The notes under the pieces were generated by a model, which saw nothing but the letters and a program-made list of their open reading frames with translations, ran no database searches and was not told the origin of the DNA. Positions 40,874-51,340 of a stretch of DNA of 64,000 bases are shown piece by piece. How positions within the stretch are numbered: position 1 is the first letter of the stretch; every line of letters begins with the position of its first letter. The position numbers were made by a program, and so were the translations under genes. The DNA comes from Synechococcus sp. M16CYN (GTDB lineage Bacteria; Cyanobacteriota; Cyanobacteriia; PCC-6307; Cyanobiaceae), in assembly GCF_040371545.1 (NCBI RefSeq), contig NZ_AP029048.1, positions 310,001-374,000 on the forward strand, written 5' to 3'.

Positions 40874-41356
40874 ATGGCAACCTTCGAAGGATGTTTTACA
40901 GACGTAAGCAGTCTCCAAATCGCGCTGGTAGTCGCCAGATTCAATGATTTGGTTACCACCAAGCTGCTGAGTGGCTGTCTGGACTGTTTGACCCGTCATG
41001 GTGTGGATACCACATCCAGCAGCTCCCAGCTAGATGTGGCCTGGGTGCCCGGATCATTCGAACTACCTTTAGTGGCACAGAGTTTAGCGGCCAGTGGTCG
41101 TTATCAAGTGGTGGTAGCCTTGGGAGCAGTAATTCGTGGCGACACGCCTCACTTCGACGTGGTGGTAGCCGAAGCGAGCAAGGGAATCGCTGCTGTAGCG
41201 CGTGAAACGGGCATACCGGTGATTTTTGGAGTATTGACGACAGACACAATGCAGCAGGCGCTGGAGCGAGCTGGGATTAAAAATAATCTGGGATGGAACT
41301 ATGGCCTTGAGGCTCTCGAGATGGGTAGCCTGATGAGGGCTTTGGGTCGAGCGTGA
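40874..41356 (+). CDS. ribH: 6,7-dimethyl-8-ribityllumazine synthase
   Basis: Penultimate enzyme of riboflavin synthesis. 160 residues from ATG 40874. Visible blocks are [32 protein letters not shown] (with the catalytic His) and [17 protein letters not shown]. The open frame extends upstream into psbZ, but the family start is here. Its stop is overlapped by the next gene's GTG (GTGA), so the accessory sulfotransferase is translationally coupled to a core vitamin gene. Confidence 0.96.
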   Translation: MATFEGCFTDVSSLQIALVVARFNDLVTTKLLSGCLDCLTRHGVDTTSSSSQLDVAWVPGSFELPLVAQSLAASGRYQVVVALGAVIRGDTPHFDVVVAEASKGIAAVARETGIPVIFGVLTTDTMQQALERAGIKNNLGWNYGLEALEMGSLMRALGRA

Positions 41357-42102
41357 GGCTACCAACCTTCGTCAGTATTGGTACCCAAAAGGGGGGTACT
41401 ACCTATCTGTATGGGCTGCTAAAGCAACACTCGCAAGTACAGATGGCTCATCCCAAAGAACTTCACTATTTTTCCTTGCACTATGCTCGAGGGCTTGACT
41501 GGTACGCTAGCCATTTCGCTGCTTCGGAAGTAGAGCGGCACTACGGCGAGGTAACACCCTATTATCTATTTCATCCCTTGGCAGCGGAACGGATGGCCAA
41601 GGAACTGCCAGATGTAAAGCTCATCGTTCTATTGCGGGATCCAGTGGAGCGAGCACTGTCGCATTACTTCCATAGCCGCAAGCTAAACCTAGAGCCACTG
41701 GGGTTAGAAGCGGCTTTTGCGGCAGAAGAAACACGATTAGCTGATAGCTACGCGGTTCTCAATCAGGGTGAGCGGCATCTTAGTCATCAGCAGCATAGTT
41801 ATCTCAGCCGTAGTCGATATGAACAACAGCTGCCCCGCTTTCAGGCATCATTCACACCAGAGCAGCTGCTGGTATTGCGCAGTGAGGATTTATTTGAACA
41901 GCCGCACCAGGTTTGGGATCAGATACTAATCTTTCTTAGATTGACTTTATGTCAGCTGCCGAATAGTGTCACTTATAGTGGTGGAAGCAAAGTAGTAGGC
42001 TTACCTTTAGCTTTTAAGCATCAATTATATATTGATTTGCAACCGACTTATAGTATAATGCAAGAACAATTTAATCTCAGCTGGAAATATTCTAGCTTAT
42101 GA
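41353..42102 (+). CDS. Sulfotransferase domain protein
   Basis: 249 residues, GTG start overlapping the ribH stop by 4 bases. The phosphosulfate loop is TQKGGTTYL (11-19), then PKELHYFS, and the 3'-phosphate region [18 protein letters not shown]. These match the Sulfotransfer_1 heparan-sulfotransferase-like type. The last 60 codons or so are clearly more AT-rich than the rest. It ends in an ATGA overlap with the following glycosyltransferase, so both are one transcript and probably one pathway: sulfation of a glycan made nearby (inference). Confidence 0.88.
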   Translation: MRLPTFVSIGTQKGGTTYLYGLLKQHSQVQMAHPKELHYFSLHYARGLDWYASHFAASEVERHYGEVTPYYLFHPLAAERMAKELPDVKLIVLLRDPVERALSHYFHSRKLNLEPLGLEAAFAAEETRLADSYAVLNQGERHLSHQQHSYLSRSRYEQQLPRFQASFTPEQLLVLRSEDLFEQPHQVWDQILIFLRLTLCQLPNSVTYSGGSKVVGLPLAFKHQLYIDLQPTYSIMQEQFNLSWKYSSL

Positions 42103-43313
42103 ATATTTTATTTATACATAATAATTTTCCGGGACAATTTTTAAAACTTGCACCTTATTTAGCATCTCAGATAAGTGGACGAACGATATTTCTTACTCGG
42201 TCTGAGAATTCTCAAAAGATTAGGCTTGATGGTGTAGAAGTCGTGCACTTTACAACCCATCGTAATCAATCAACAAATGTACATAATTACCTTAAGCCAG
42301 TAGAGCAATGTGTCTTGCAAGGCCAAGCTGTTGTTAAAGCTCTAGATCAACTACTTAGACAAGGATTCCGGCCAAATATCATAATTTCTCATGCTGGCGT
42401 GGGCTCTGGAATCTACATTAAGTCTTTTCTTTCGAGTGTGCGTCTAATCTCTTATGTAGAGTGGTTTTTTAAGCCAGAGACATCTCGCTATATATTTGCT
42501 GATTTCCAACTTAATGATAATTTAGCGATGCAAACGATGATGTGGCCGTTGATGCATGAAATGCTTTGTGCAGATGATTTAGTTTGTCCAACCCAGTGGC
42601 AACGTTCACAGTTTCCTTCGCCTTGGTATGAGCGTATTCAGGTGATTTTTGATGGTGTAGATACCGAATTGTTTCAGCCACGACACTGGCGAGGAGTGTT
42701 GTCTTTGACGAGTGGTTCTTCCGGTCACACAGTGATTTTACAATCGTCAGATCGAGTATTGACTTATGCTACTCGCGGGATGGAACCTTTACGGGGGTTC
42801 CCTCAGTTTATGCGCGCAGCAGCTGTAGCGCAGCAGGCCAACTCTGATGTACAAGTAGTAATTGCGGGGAATGATCGTGTTGTCTATAGCCATCATTCAG
42901 CCCATCCATCCGGCAGTTGGAAGCAGCAAATGCTAAAGGAGTTATCAGATCAGCTTGACCTCAAGCGTTTGCATTTTGTTGGGCTACTCCCATATCGAGA
43001 TCTGGCGAAATTGATGCAACGCTCTAACCTCTACTGTTACTTCACCAGGCCTTATGTGGTGAGTTGGAGCCTGTTTGAAGCGGCAGCATGTGGTACACGT
43101 TTGCTAATAAATCAGTTTGAAGGGATTGACGAAGTGCTAGCCCTACCATCTTTATTGCCACCAGTGAATTTGGATGATCAGGAAGAGATCAATCAGGCTG
43201 TATTAAGGGGCATTACACTGGAACGACCTCATTTTGTACAGGATTCCCTATTATTACCTGAAATGGATTTTCATCATACTAAACATGCATGGTTGAAGCT
43301 CCTAGCTTGTTAA
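42099..43313 (+). CDS. Family 4 glycosyltransferase
   Basis: 404 residues with GT-B architecture. The N-terminus ILFIHNNFPGQFLKLAPYL is typical of a GT4 subgroup. The donor half has the linker VIFDGVDTELFQP, LTYATRGMEPLRGF, and an E-containing donor loop WSLFEAAACGTRLL near residue 325. Sugar and acceptor unknown. Starts inside the sulfotransferase stop (ATGA). Low GC relative to core genes suggests recent transfer or drift. Confidence 0.88.
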   Translation: MNILFIHNNFPGQFLKLAPYLASQISGRTIFLTRSENSQKIRLDGVEVVHFTTHRNQSTNVHNYLKPVEQCVLQGQAVVKALDQLLRQGFRPNIIISHAGVGSGIYIKSFLSSVRLISYVEWFFKPETSRYIFADFQLNDNLAMQTMMWPLMHEMLCADDLVCPTQWQRSQFPSPWYERIQVIFDGVDTELFQPRHWRGVLSLTSGSSGHTVILQSSDRVLTYATRGMEPLRGFPQFMRAAAVAQQANSDVQVVIAGNDRVVYSHHSAHPSGSWKQQMLKELSDQLDLKRLHFVGLLPYRDLAKLMQRSNLYCYFTRPYVVSWSLFEAAACGTRLLINQFEGIDEVLALPSLLPPVNLDDQEEINQAVLRGITLERPHFVQDSLLLPEMDFHHTKHAWLKLLAC

Positions 43314-44507
43314 GCCTAAATTACTGATATTAATCGATTATATTGCGGTCAGCAATTATAAAGTTTTTATTCTATAAATTACGTAATAATCACAATGTCA
43401 ATTGTGCCGCTAAATAATTAAACTTCTATGTTCATAGTAGATCTTTGAGAAAATATGAAGTCAATCGATCTTAACTACATCATAGTCGTTGCCTATAGCT
43501 TCCAGCAGATTTTAACTTAATGTAAATGGGTAAATGAAATATATGTGGGATACCAAAGATTACAACATATAGAAATATTTACTATAGGTAATAAGTTTCA
43601 GTAAACTACATATAATGCTAATTAAATTAGCTTTCAGTGCCTTGAAAAATATTTCTTCTAGAATGCTTCTATAAATTAAAATCTATAATTACCTTATCTA
43701 CTGGCATTACCATTAGTCATTACATGTCTACCTAGTATTCATCTTGATAAGTAGATGATTATTTACAACATGATGCAATAACCATAGCATGGCTTTTAGT
43801 ATATTTATAGTTTATATATTAAACCATAAGATTATTGAGTCTAAAGTGTGTACAATTTAAAAAGTTAAATAACTGATTTGAAAACTAAGTGTAGCTTACT
43901 CATAGTCAATCTTATCTTTAGTCATAAGAAATACTTCATTTGTTAATGCTAAGAACTATTGAAATTTTATAGACATAACATTTTAATTACTAGTGTGAAG
44001 CTATTGCTGAATAAAGTAATTTTTTTATTCAAATTTTTGCACGTATTAGTCTAATTAGATTCTTAGCAAATTTGAAGATTTAAATCACTGTTAAATTCTA
44101 AGTTATATGAGTAAAATTATTAATAAGAAATTTATATTATATTTAGCTAAATATCCTTGAGGAAGAAAATATATCCTAACTAGCATTTATACAAATGAAC
44201 TTTCGATTAAACTCTTGTTGCCTGAGTTAATATGCTTATGTACATTAAATTATTTTTAATTTCGTTTTAAATACTCGATTATTGATTTTTGGACCGTTAG
44301 CTATCCATGTATTGCAATGAATATATGTGATACTATTGGGTTTAAATTTGCTCAAAAATTGAATATTAAGAATCATAATTTAATGACCACTTTTTGTAGC
44401 TGAGGTAAGATTAATATGCTGTTATCAGCCTGAATTACTATTTATTTCTACAAGTTATTACCATTATATTCAACTTAGGTTGAGTAATGGTTTAACTATT
44501 TAGTCTA
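43314..44507. other. 1.2 kb AT-rich desert
   Basis: No open frame of note on either strand, GC content far below the flanking genes. It separates an intact glycosyltransferase from a broken one, so it could be the residue of one or more lost island genes. I found no RNA gene or mobile-element ends in it. Confidence 0.6.
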
Positions 44508-45406
44508 TTGTCACTACCTCTGCATATACGTGCGATTCTGCCCCATTTTTTCGGTGGATTATCTACTCAAGTCAGAAAGATTGGTAATGGCTTCGGAAGC
44601 TGCTAGCCGTCAGCGCGTTTTCAGTGTTCTACCTCGCTGCTACGTTGCTTATATGGTTTATTGAATTTGCAGCGTTCACCTCAAGATGTAATGTTGCGCT
44701 TATTAGATGAAAAACCGATAGCGACGCCACATTCTAACACATTCGGTTTTAACCCCGTTTCTGTTGAGATAATCGTTCTACGGTGGGAGATAACATCCTA
44801 TACGAGGCTCTCGAACAGTTTCGCCCTGCTGCGACTGTTCTTTCGTTTGATTTGAAGGATCCCCGTTATTTGGGTTTAGCCGCACGCGACTGGTTAATTT
44901 CTCATTCTGAACCTGCGGACTTAAATATTTATTTAGAAGATGATCTTGTGATTCATGACCCTTTACTGCCTGAAAAATTTTTATGGATAGCAAAACAATC
45001 AAATCATAGTTGTGTGTTATTTCCACATCGTTATGAGCTAATTCAATCTCTAGAGTTACCTACCCGTCTATATATTGATGGACCAAGTAATCATGATGAT
45101 ATTACTAGTTGGCATCAACCACTGGAATCAGCAGCGTCTGGTCGTTTCTGTGGTAGAGAACTATTAACTTTTGATGTTCCTAGTAACCCTCATTCCGGAT
45201 TCTTTGCTCTGTCACGGCAGCAGACAGACTACCTCGCATGTAATGATTTAGCTATAGAAGGTTTTGTTGGTCCCCTCGAGACAGCAGCTACTCATACTGT
45301 TGGCAGATTTTTTAAGCTTTTAAAACCAGCTTTAAATTGCCGAGAATTTTTAACGTTAGAGCATGCACACCCTTCCTATTTGGGGTATCTTTTTCCTTTT
45401 AATTAA
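44508..45406 (+). pseudogene. Broken glycosyltransferase-like gene
   Basis: A continuous reading can be traced with two lesions. It opens at about TTG 44508 with LHIRAILPHFFGG, meets TAG at 44604-44606, then continues in the same frame through LLNLQRSPQDVMLRLL. Near 44770-44783 the frame shifts, and the C-terminal half (44783-45406, about 207 codons) is open. That half has LNIYLEDDLVIHDPLLPEKF, an EDD motif like the metal site of GT-A enzymes, and FALSRQQTDY. I associate the N-terminal pattern with an uncharacterised family found near glycosyltransferases in marine Synechococcus (recollection, untested). The C-terminal piece might still be translated, but without the opening strands of the fold. 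Confidence 0.7.
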
Positions 45407-45859
45407 TAGAATAATTATTCGCCTGAAATTTTAGGTAACATCAAACTAACAAATTATATTGGTACAATCAAAATAATCTTCATGACATTAAGTAATATAT
45501 ATACTTAAAACTACTGTACAAATATAGAATCTGATTATTTATTTGCTTTGTATTCTATTTGATTCCTAACTCTAGATAAGTTGATAATAACGACTATTTT
45601 TATTAATTTATTCAAGAAATTATGCCTGATATATTTGCTAAACTTTACTCTCAAGTATACTAATCTTTTTACTTAAGTTAGGGACTGCTTTTGGCTTAGT
45701 ATTATAGGTTATTAGCTTTATTCTAACTTTCTATTTTTAATATTCTAGTAAGTTATTTAATTTCCTAGGCAGCTTTTCTCTCTATCAGTAACTAATGTAA
45801 CAAGCTAGGCAAAATACATGTAAATATCTTTTTTAACTACTACATATAACTTTTATCAG
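45407..45859. other. AT-rich convergent spacer
   Basis: 450 bases between the broken glycosyltransferase-like gene and the end of the RTX gene. Very AT-rich; no gene, repeat or clear terminator found. Confidence 0.5.
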
Positions 45860-48145
45860 TCAGACTGTGAGGGTAAAAATATCAGCGGAATTTTCCTCGG
45901 CAATTGCTGTAACTGTCTTACCAGTAATCTCTACAATATTAGCAATTGTGTGTCTAATCTTTGCATGAACGATATAGGAACTGTCGTTATATATAAAGCC
46001 AGCCACATTATTATCTAAGAATGAGGGAGCAAGACTAAATATGACAGTGGCAATGTCAAAAGACGATGCTCCAGCAATTCTAGCCGCGAGAGTACCAGTT
46101 GCCATCCCATTTAAGAATTGATTGCTTACATTACTAGTCACAGCTGCGTCGTTTGTAGTAGCCCCGTCATCATGCGTGTCAAAACTAATGACATCGTCGT
46201 CAGCACTTTTCCAATCAGTAATCGCATCAGTTGTAGCTGGGGTCGAAGTGTTGAGTATGTTGTAAGTAAACGTATCATTACCGCTACCACCAATCAACAC
46301 GTCAGCACCAGTACCACCGATCAACACGTCAGCACCGGCGTTACCAATCAGGGTGTCGTTGACTCCATTGAGCCCTATAATGACGTCGTCCCAAGCAGAG
46401 CCACCCAGAGTTGTGGCTGTACCTGCAATATGGCTAATGGTGAAACCTTGGATTCCTGAGGCTAGGGCCAAGTCAACTCTACCACTAGCTCCACCAGCAA
46501 CAGCATGGATAGTGGCAGAGCTACTATTCATACCAAGGTTGCTGGTGGCAGAGGTTGCGACAAAGCCATTAGTTGTTGCAGTTGCAGCTGTACTAGAGGT
46601 TCCGACAAGTTGGAAAGCATCGCCAGTTGTCAGGTCTCTCACCGACACTGCGCCGGTATTTCCTTCAATAACAAAGGTATCTGCACCATCTCCGCCAGTC
46701 AGATCATCACCGTCTCCATCAGCGCCTGTGTAGAGAACGTCCGCTCCACTACCACCAATGAGGATGTCGCCAGCATTAGCATCGTCACTACCGTGAATAG
46801 TTATTCCGTTTGTGTATGCTGAAGCATTAACAGTGACGCTATTGCCGTTTGAGTAAAGATTATTTAGTTCAATAGTGGTAAAACCCGCTGCTTGAGCATT
46901 TGAACCAAGAGTTATTGACATATCATTTGCGCCATCAGTATCAGTGATACTAAGTGTCTCTATTGCAGTTACATTTTTGAAGCTTAGGTCAGTGATAGTG
47001 CCATTGCTATCATCTATATCTGTGATCAGAAGTACGTCTGTACCTGCGTCGCCTTTTAAGGTATTCAAGGTGTCAAGAGATCCTAACATTCCGGCCGTAA
47101 TGCTCAAAGTATCTGCATCTACACCACCGTAAATAAGGTTATTCCCACCTTGAACGGCAATAAAGTCGGCTCCTGCTTGAGCCGAAATAGTGTCGTTGCC
47201 GTCACCGGAGAGAATTGAGTCAGCGCCAGCGCCGCCCGTGATGCTTTCCGCACCGATACCTCCGATAATGGTATCAGAGCCTCCACCACCCGCGATCGTG
47301 TTTTCGCCCGAACCTGTTACCGCGATCTTATCGTTACCCGCGTCAGCTGACACGCTCAGGGCGGCTGGGCCGGTTAAACGGATCAAATCATCACCCTTGC
47401 CGCCGAATATTGTGGTGTCCGTGGCAATCGCAGAGATAATGTCAATAACGTCGTTTTCCGAACCACCCATTACGAAGGTATTAGCCAGTGTACCCGCGTT
47501 AATAGTGATGGTATCACTATTACTATCCCCGCGAATTATACTGGACGTGATGTCACCAGTCACGGTGATAACATCGTTCTGTTTGCCACCATAGATTGTA
47601 GAAGCGTTAAGAGTTGCGGTAACGGCGATACTGTCGTCTCCAGAGCCACCGTTAATGGTTGATTTTGTCGTTGCACTACCGTTAACGGTAATCGTGTCGT
47701 TGCTGGGGCCGCCTGTTAGTTTTGCCGATTCGGCTACATGACTGACCAAGATCCAGTCGGTGCCGTCTGCACCTGCAACGCTGCCCACTAAGCCCTGGAA
47801 TTTCGCGATATCTGCTCCTCTGCCTAGGTTAATATCTGCGTTAGTCAGGTGATCAGAGAAACTGATGCTATCGTTCCCGTCACCTCCAGCGAATTTAATC
47901 TTATCACAAGCACCCACCGCTATAATGGTATCATCGCCGTCTAGTCCTTCAATCTCAAGGGCATTTCCAGTGATGGAGGCGAGGTCATCAAGCCCTGTGC
48001 CGAGCATGGTCGTATAGTCAGTGCTGGCATGGCCGGGTATGGTAAGGAAAGTCACCTGGTTTTGCACACGAAAAGCGGCCGGTGGATGGTAGAAGCTCAA
48101 GGTACGCTTCGGCCAAGACTGGTAACTAGTTTTCGACCGGGCCAA
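45860..48145 (-). CDS. RTX-type calcium-binding exoprotein
   Basis: Up to 761 residues of acidic, Gly/Asp-rich sequence. Many RTX nonapeptides of the GGxGxDxUx kind are visible (GGSGDDSIA, GGKGDDLIR, GGAGADSIL, GGTGADVLI, GGSGNDTFT), arranged in several blocks and separated by Thr/Ser-rich beta segments. Such repeats fold into calcium-filled beta-rolls outside the cell. The C-terminus (SADIFTLTV) resembles type I secretion signals. No catalytic domain was recognised, so an adhesin or S-layer-like role is plausible. The true start is uncertain: the frame opens at TTG 48145, but the first 40 residues do not look like RTX, and later GTG codons are possible. No type I transporter genes are in the window. 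Confidence 0.85.
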   Translation of the reverse strand: MARSKTSYQSWPKRTLSFYHPPAAFRVQNQVTFLTIPGHASTDYTTMLGTGLDDLASITGNALEIEGLDGDDTIIAVGACDKIKFAGGDGNDSISFSDHLTNADINLGRGADIAKFQGLVGSVAGADGTDWILVSHVAESAKLTGGPSNDTITVNGSATTKSTINGGSGDDSIAVTATLNASTIYGGKQNDVITVTGDITSSIIRGDSNSDTITINAGTLANTFVMGGSENDVIDIISAIATDTTIFGGKGDDLIRLTGPAALSVSADAGNDKIAVTGSGENTIAGGGGSDTIIGGIGAESITGGAGADSILSGDGNDTISAQAGADFIAVQGGNNLIYGGVDADTLSITAGMLGSLDTLNTLKGDAGTDVLLITDIDDSNGTITDLSFKNVTAIETLSITDTDGANDMSITLGSNAQAAGFTTIELNNLYSNGNSVTVNASAYTNGITIHGSDDANAGDILIGGSGADVLYTGADGDGDDLTGGDGADTFVIEGNTGAVSVRDLTTGDAFQLVGTSSTAATATTNGFVATSATSNLGMNSSSATIHAVAGGASGRVDLALASGIQGFTISHIAGTATTLGGSAWDDVIIGLNGVNDTLIGNAGADVLIGGTGADVLIGGSGNDTFTYNILNTSTPATTDAITDWKSADDDVISFDTHDDGATTNDAAVTSNVSNQFLNGMATGTLAARIAGASSFDIATVIFSLAPSFLDNNVAGFIYNDSSYIVHAKIRHTIANIVEITGKTVTAIAEENSADIFTLTV
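46287..46340. repeat. Near-identical 27 bp tandem repeat inside the RTX gene
   Basis: Two 27 bp units (46287-46313 and 46314-46340) differ at only a few positions and encode successive double RTX nonapeptides around GGTGADVLI. This recent duplication shows how the repeat array grows by slippage. Confidence 0.75.
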
Positions 48146-48147
48146 GT

Positions 48148-48185
48148 TCTTACACCACTAAATGTTTTTATTTGGTGGTGTAAGA
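48148..48185. repeat. 15 bp inverted repeat, 8 nt loop, at the RTX 5' end
   Basis: TCTTACACCACTAAA, loop TGTTTTTA, TTTGGTGGTGTAAGA; one position is mismatched in DNA (a G-U pair in plus-strand RNA). On the minus strand it lies just before the first open codon of the RTX frame, and the frame's upstream stop (TAG) falls inside it. It may be a leader hairpin of the RTX transcript. Confidence 0.65.
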
Positions 48186-48364
48186 CAAGGGAAGAGCTTT
48201 CTTACGAATATTTTGTGGCGTCTATTGGATGCCCGGTAGATATAGTTGTTATTTGACTAGGCGGTGTATATTTTTATTAACAAAATTGCCTGGGTGGTCA
48301 CTGTTGCGTCTGATAGATACGTTATGTAGGCTAAGTTAGCTTAACTATGTTTTCTAAAAGTATT

Positions 48365-48436
48365 GCGGATGTAGCTCAGTGGTAGAGCATCTCCTTGCCA
48401 AGGAGAGGGTCGAGAGTTCGAATCTCTTCATCCGCT
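48365..48436 (+). tRNA. tRNA-Gly (anticodon GCC)
   Basis: A full cloverleaf reads by eye: acceptor GCGGATG/CATCCGC plus discriminator T, D-arm with AGCTCAGTGGTAGAGC, anticodon stem TCTCC/GGAGA around TTGCCAA (anticodon GCC), and T-arm GAGAGTTCGAATCTC. The CCA end is not encoded. It lies just upstream of secA. Confidence 0.97.
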
Positions 48437-48507
48437 TACTGAAAGTTTGTTTCAATATTTCTGTGCTGTTCGTTTAAGCTGCGCTATTCCGGTTGGTTAT
48501 GGTTCTA

Positions 48508-51327
48508 ATGCTTAAGTTTTTACTAGGTGATCTAAACGCTCGCAAATTAAAGCGTTATCAACCGATTATTTCTGATATTCAATTATTGGAGGATGAGATA
48601 TCTTTGCTGAGCGACGACGATCTACGTCGTCGCTCAGCAGAATTTCGTCAAAAACTAAACAATGCCAATAATTTTGAAAATCAAAGACTAATTCTTAACC
48701 AACTTCTACCGGATGCTTTTGCCGTAGTACGGGAGGCTAGCAAGCGTGTGCTGGGGATGCGTCACTTTGATGTGCAATTGATTGGCGGTATAGTATTACA
48801 TGAGGGTCAAATTGCTGAGATGAAAACCGGTGAGGGTAAAACCCTCGTAGCCACATTACCTAGCTATCTCAATGCCCTCACTGGACGCGGTGTACACATA
48901 GTAACTGTAAATGACTACCTTGCCCGACGTGATGCTGAATGGATGGGCCAGGTACATCGCTTCTTGGGCTTATCTGTGGGCTTAATTCAGCAAGATATGC
49001 GACCAGAAGAACGTCGCCGTAATTATGCTTGCGATATCACTTATGCTACAAATTCTGAACTGGGCTTCGACTATTTGCGGGACAACATGGCCTCAGACAT
49101 TAATGAGGCAGTGCAACGTGATTTTCAATATTGCGTGATTGATGAGGTGGACTCGATCCTAATCGACGAAGCCCGCACACCTCTAATTATTTCTGGCCAG
49201 GTAGAGCGACCTCAAGAGAAGTATCAACAGGCAGCTCGGTTGGCTGAAATGCTTGAGCGTTGCGCCGAATTGGGTAAGGACGGCATTGATCCGGAGGGGG
49301 ATTATGAAGTCGATGAGAAGCAACGTAGCTGCACCCTCACTGATGAAGGCTTTGCCAAAGCAGAACAAATACTGGGCGTACAAGATTTGTTTAACCCTCA
49401 GGATCCCTGGGCTCATTACATCACCAATGCTCTCAAAGCTAAAGAGCTATTCGTGAAGGATGTGAACTACATAGTTCGTGATAATGAAGCCGTAATTGTA
49501 GATGCATTCACCGGTCGAGTAATGCCAGGACGTCGCTGGAGCGATGGCCAACACCAGGCGATTGAAGCGAAAGAAGTGCTGCCAATTCAACCCGAAACTC
49601 AGACACTTGCGTCGATTACTTACCAGAATTTCTTTTTGCTATATCCGCGTTTGGCCGGGATGACCGGTACTGCAAAAACAGAGGAAGTAGAATTTGAGAA
49701 AATCTACAAACTCCAAACTACGATTGTGCCTACTAACCGAGTTCGGGCACGTCGAGATTGGGCAGATCAAGTCTATAAAACAGAGTCTGCCAAGTGGAGA
49801 GCGGTTGCGATTGAAACGGCCAAAATCCATCACAAAGGACGCCCGGTCTTGGTGGGCACTACGTCAGTTGAAAAGAGCGAGCTGCTCAGCACCTTGTTAA
49901 CAGAGCAGGGGGTTCCTCACAACTTGCTGAACGCTAAGCCTGAGAATGTAGAACGTGAGTCGGAGATTGTGGCCCAGGCAGGTCGTGCCGGTGCTGTTAC
50001 TATTGCCACCAATATGGCTGGCCGGGGCACAGATATTATTCTTGGTGGCAACAGCGATTATATGGCTCGCCTCAAACTGCGAGAGGTACTGCTGTCGCGG
50101 CTGGTGAAGCTTGAAGAAGAGCATCGGCTCCCTGCCTTCCGGCAACAACGCAACTTCGCTGACGGTTTTTCTAATTGGGAGGCGGTACCGACAATAGTGC
50201 GTAAGACCGGTAGTCCCTATCCATGTCGACTTTCAGATAATACAGATCAGATGCTCGGTCAGCTGGCCCGCACTTTAGTCAAAGCGTGGGGAGACCGTAC
50301 ACTCACTGTAATCGAGCTGGAAGAGCGTATTGCAACCGCTGCCGAGAAAGCCCCTACTGATGATACCCAGATTCAGGCTCTACGCGAAGCAATTGCAGCG
50401 GTAAAGGGAGAATACGACACTGTAGTGAAACAGGAGGAGACTAAGGTGCGTGAGGCTGGCGGCCTCCACGTGATCGGTACTGAGCGCCATGAATCACGCC
50501 GAGTAGATAACCAATTACGGGGTCGCGCCGGTCGTCAGGGTGACCCTGGTTCGACACGTTTCTTTCTTTCTCTAGGTGACAACCTGTTGCGTATCTTCGG
50601 TGGCGATCGCGTCGCTGGCTTGATGAACGCTTTTCGCGTTGAGGAAGATATGCCAATCGAGTCGAGGATGTTAACTCGCTCTTTGGAGGGTGCCCAAAAG
50701 AAAGTCGAGACCTACTATTACGACATTCGTAAGCAAGTATTCGAGTATGATGAAGTAATGAATAATCAGCGTCGGGCAGTTTATTCCGAACGCCGTCGCG
50801 TTCTGGATGGTCGCACCCTCAAAAAGCAGGTGATTGGCTACGGTGAACTTACGATGGGAGAAATCGTTGAGGCCTATGTAAATCCGGATTTGCCGCCCGA
50901 GGAGTGGGATTTAAATCAGCTGGTAGGTAAGGTAAAAGAATTTATTTATTTGCTTGAAGACCTTACCCCCGACCAAATTCAAGGTTTGGCGATGGAAGAG
51001 TTGAAAGCATTTTTGCAAGAGCAGCTGCGCAATGCTTACGATCTCAAAGAAAGCCAGATCGAGCAACAACGTCCTGGTTTGATGAGAGAAGCTGAGCGTT
51101 TCTTCATTCTCCAACAAATTGACGCCCTTTGGCGTGAACATTTGCAAGCCATGGAAGCCTTGCGTGAGTCCGTCGGTTTGCGTGGATATGGCCAAAAAGA
51201 TCCGCTAATTGAATACAAAAACGAAGGTTATGACATGTTTTTAGAGATGATGACGAATATGCGTCGTAACGTGATTTATTCTATGTTCATGTTCCAGCCG
51301 GCGTCGACGTCGCAGAGTCAAACGTGA
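48508..51327 (+). CDS. secA: SecA, preprotein translocase ATPase
   Basis: 939 residues from ATG 48508, giving the family N-terminus [19 protein letters not shown]; upstream in-frame starts were ignored. Walker A is MKTGEGKT (105-112), followed by [12 protein letters not shown], the [15 protein letters not shown] motif, [10 protein letters not shown] and [14 protein letters not shown] of the second motor domain, and the helical wing/scaffold domains. The C-terminus lacks the zinc-binding Cys cluster seen in E. coli. Drives Sec export across plasma and thylakoid membranes. Confidence 0.98.
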   Translation: MLKFLLGDLNARKLKRYQPIISDIQLLEDEISLLSDDDLRRRSAEFRQKLNNANNFENQRLILNQLLPDAFAVVREASKRVLGMRHFDVQLIGGIVLHEGQIAEMKTGEGKTLVATLPSYLNALTGRGVHIVTVNDYLARRDAEWMGQVHRFLGLSVGLIQQDMRPEERRRNYACDITYATNSELGFDYLRDNMASDINEAVQRDFQYCVIDEVDSILIDEARTPLIISGQVERPQEKYQQAARLAEMLERCAELGKDGIDPEGDYEVDEKQRSCTLTDEGFAKAEQILGVQDLFNPQDPWAHYITNALKAKELFVKDVNYIVRDNEAVIVDAFTGRVMPGRRWSDGQHQAIEAKEVLPIQPETQTLASITYQNFFLLYPRLAGMTGTAKTEEVEFEKIYKLQTTIVPTNRVRARRDWADQVYKTESAKWRAVAIETAKIHHKGRPVLVGTTSVEKSELLSTLLTEQGVPHNLLNAKPENVERESEIVAQAGRAGAVTIATNMAGRGTDIILGGNSDYMARLKLREVLLSRLVKLEEEHRLPAFRQQRNFADGFSNWEAVPTIVRKTGSPYPCRLSDNTDQMLGQLARTLVKAWGDRTLTVIELEERIATAAEKAPTDDTQIQALREAIAAVKGEYDTVVKQEETKVREAGGLHVIGTERHESRRVDNQLRGRAGRQGDPGSTRFFLSLGDNLLRIFGGDRVAGLMNAFRVEEDMPIESRMLTRSLEGAQKKVETYYYDIRKQVFEYDEVMNNQRRAVYSERRRVLDGRTLKKQVIGYGELTMGEIVEAYVNPDLPPEEWDLNQLVGKVKEFIYLLEDLTPDQIQGLAMEELKAFLQEQLRNAYDLKESQIEQQRPGLMREAERFFILQQIDALWREHLQAMEALRESVGLRGYGQKDPLIEYKNEGYDMFLEMMTNMRRNVIYSMFMFQPASTSQSQT

Positions 51328-51340
51328 CCAGGATGCAGTC

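Noticed and set aside
46118-47594. Several long frames antisense to the RTX gene
   Set aside because: They mirror the repeat codons of the RTX frame (Pro/Ser/Val-rich complements) and are shadows.
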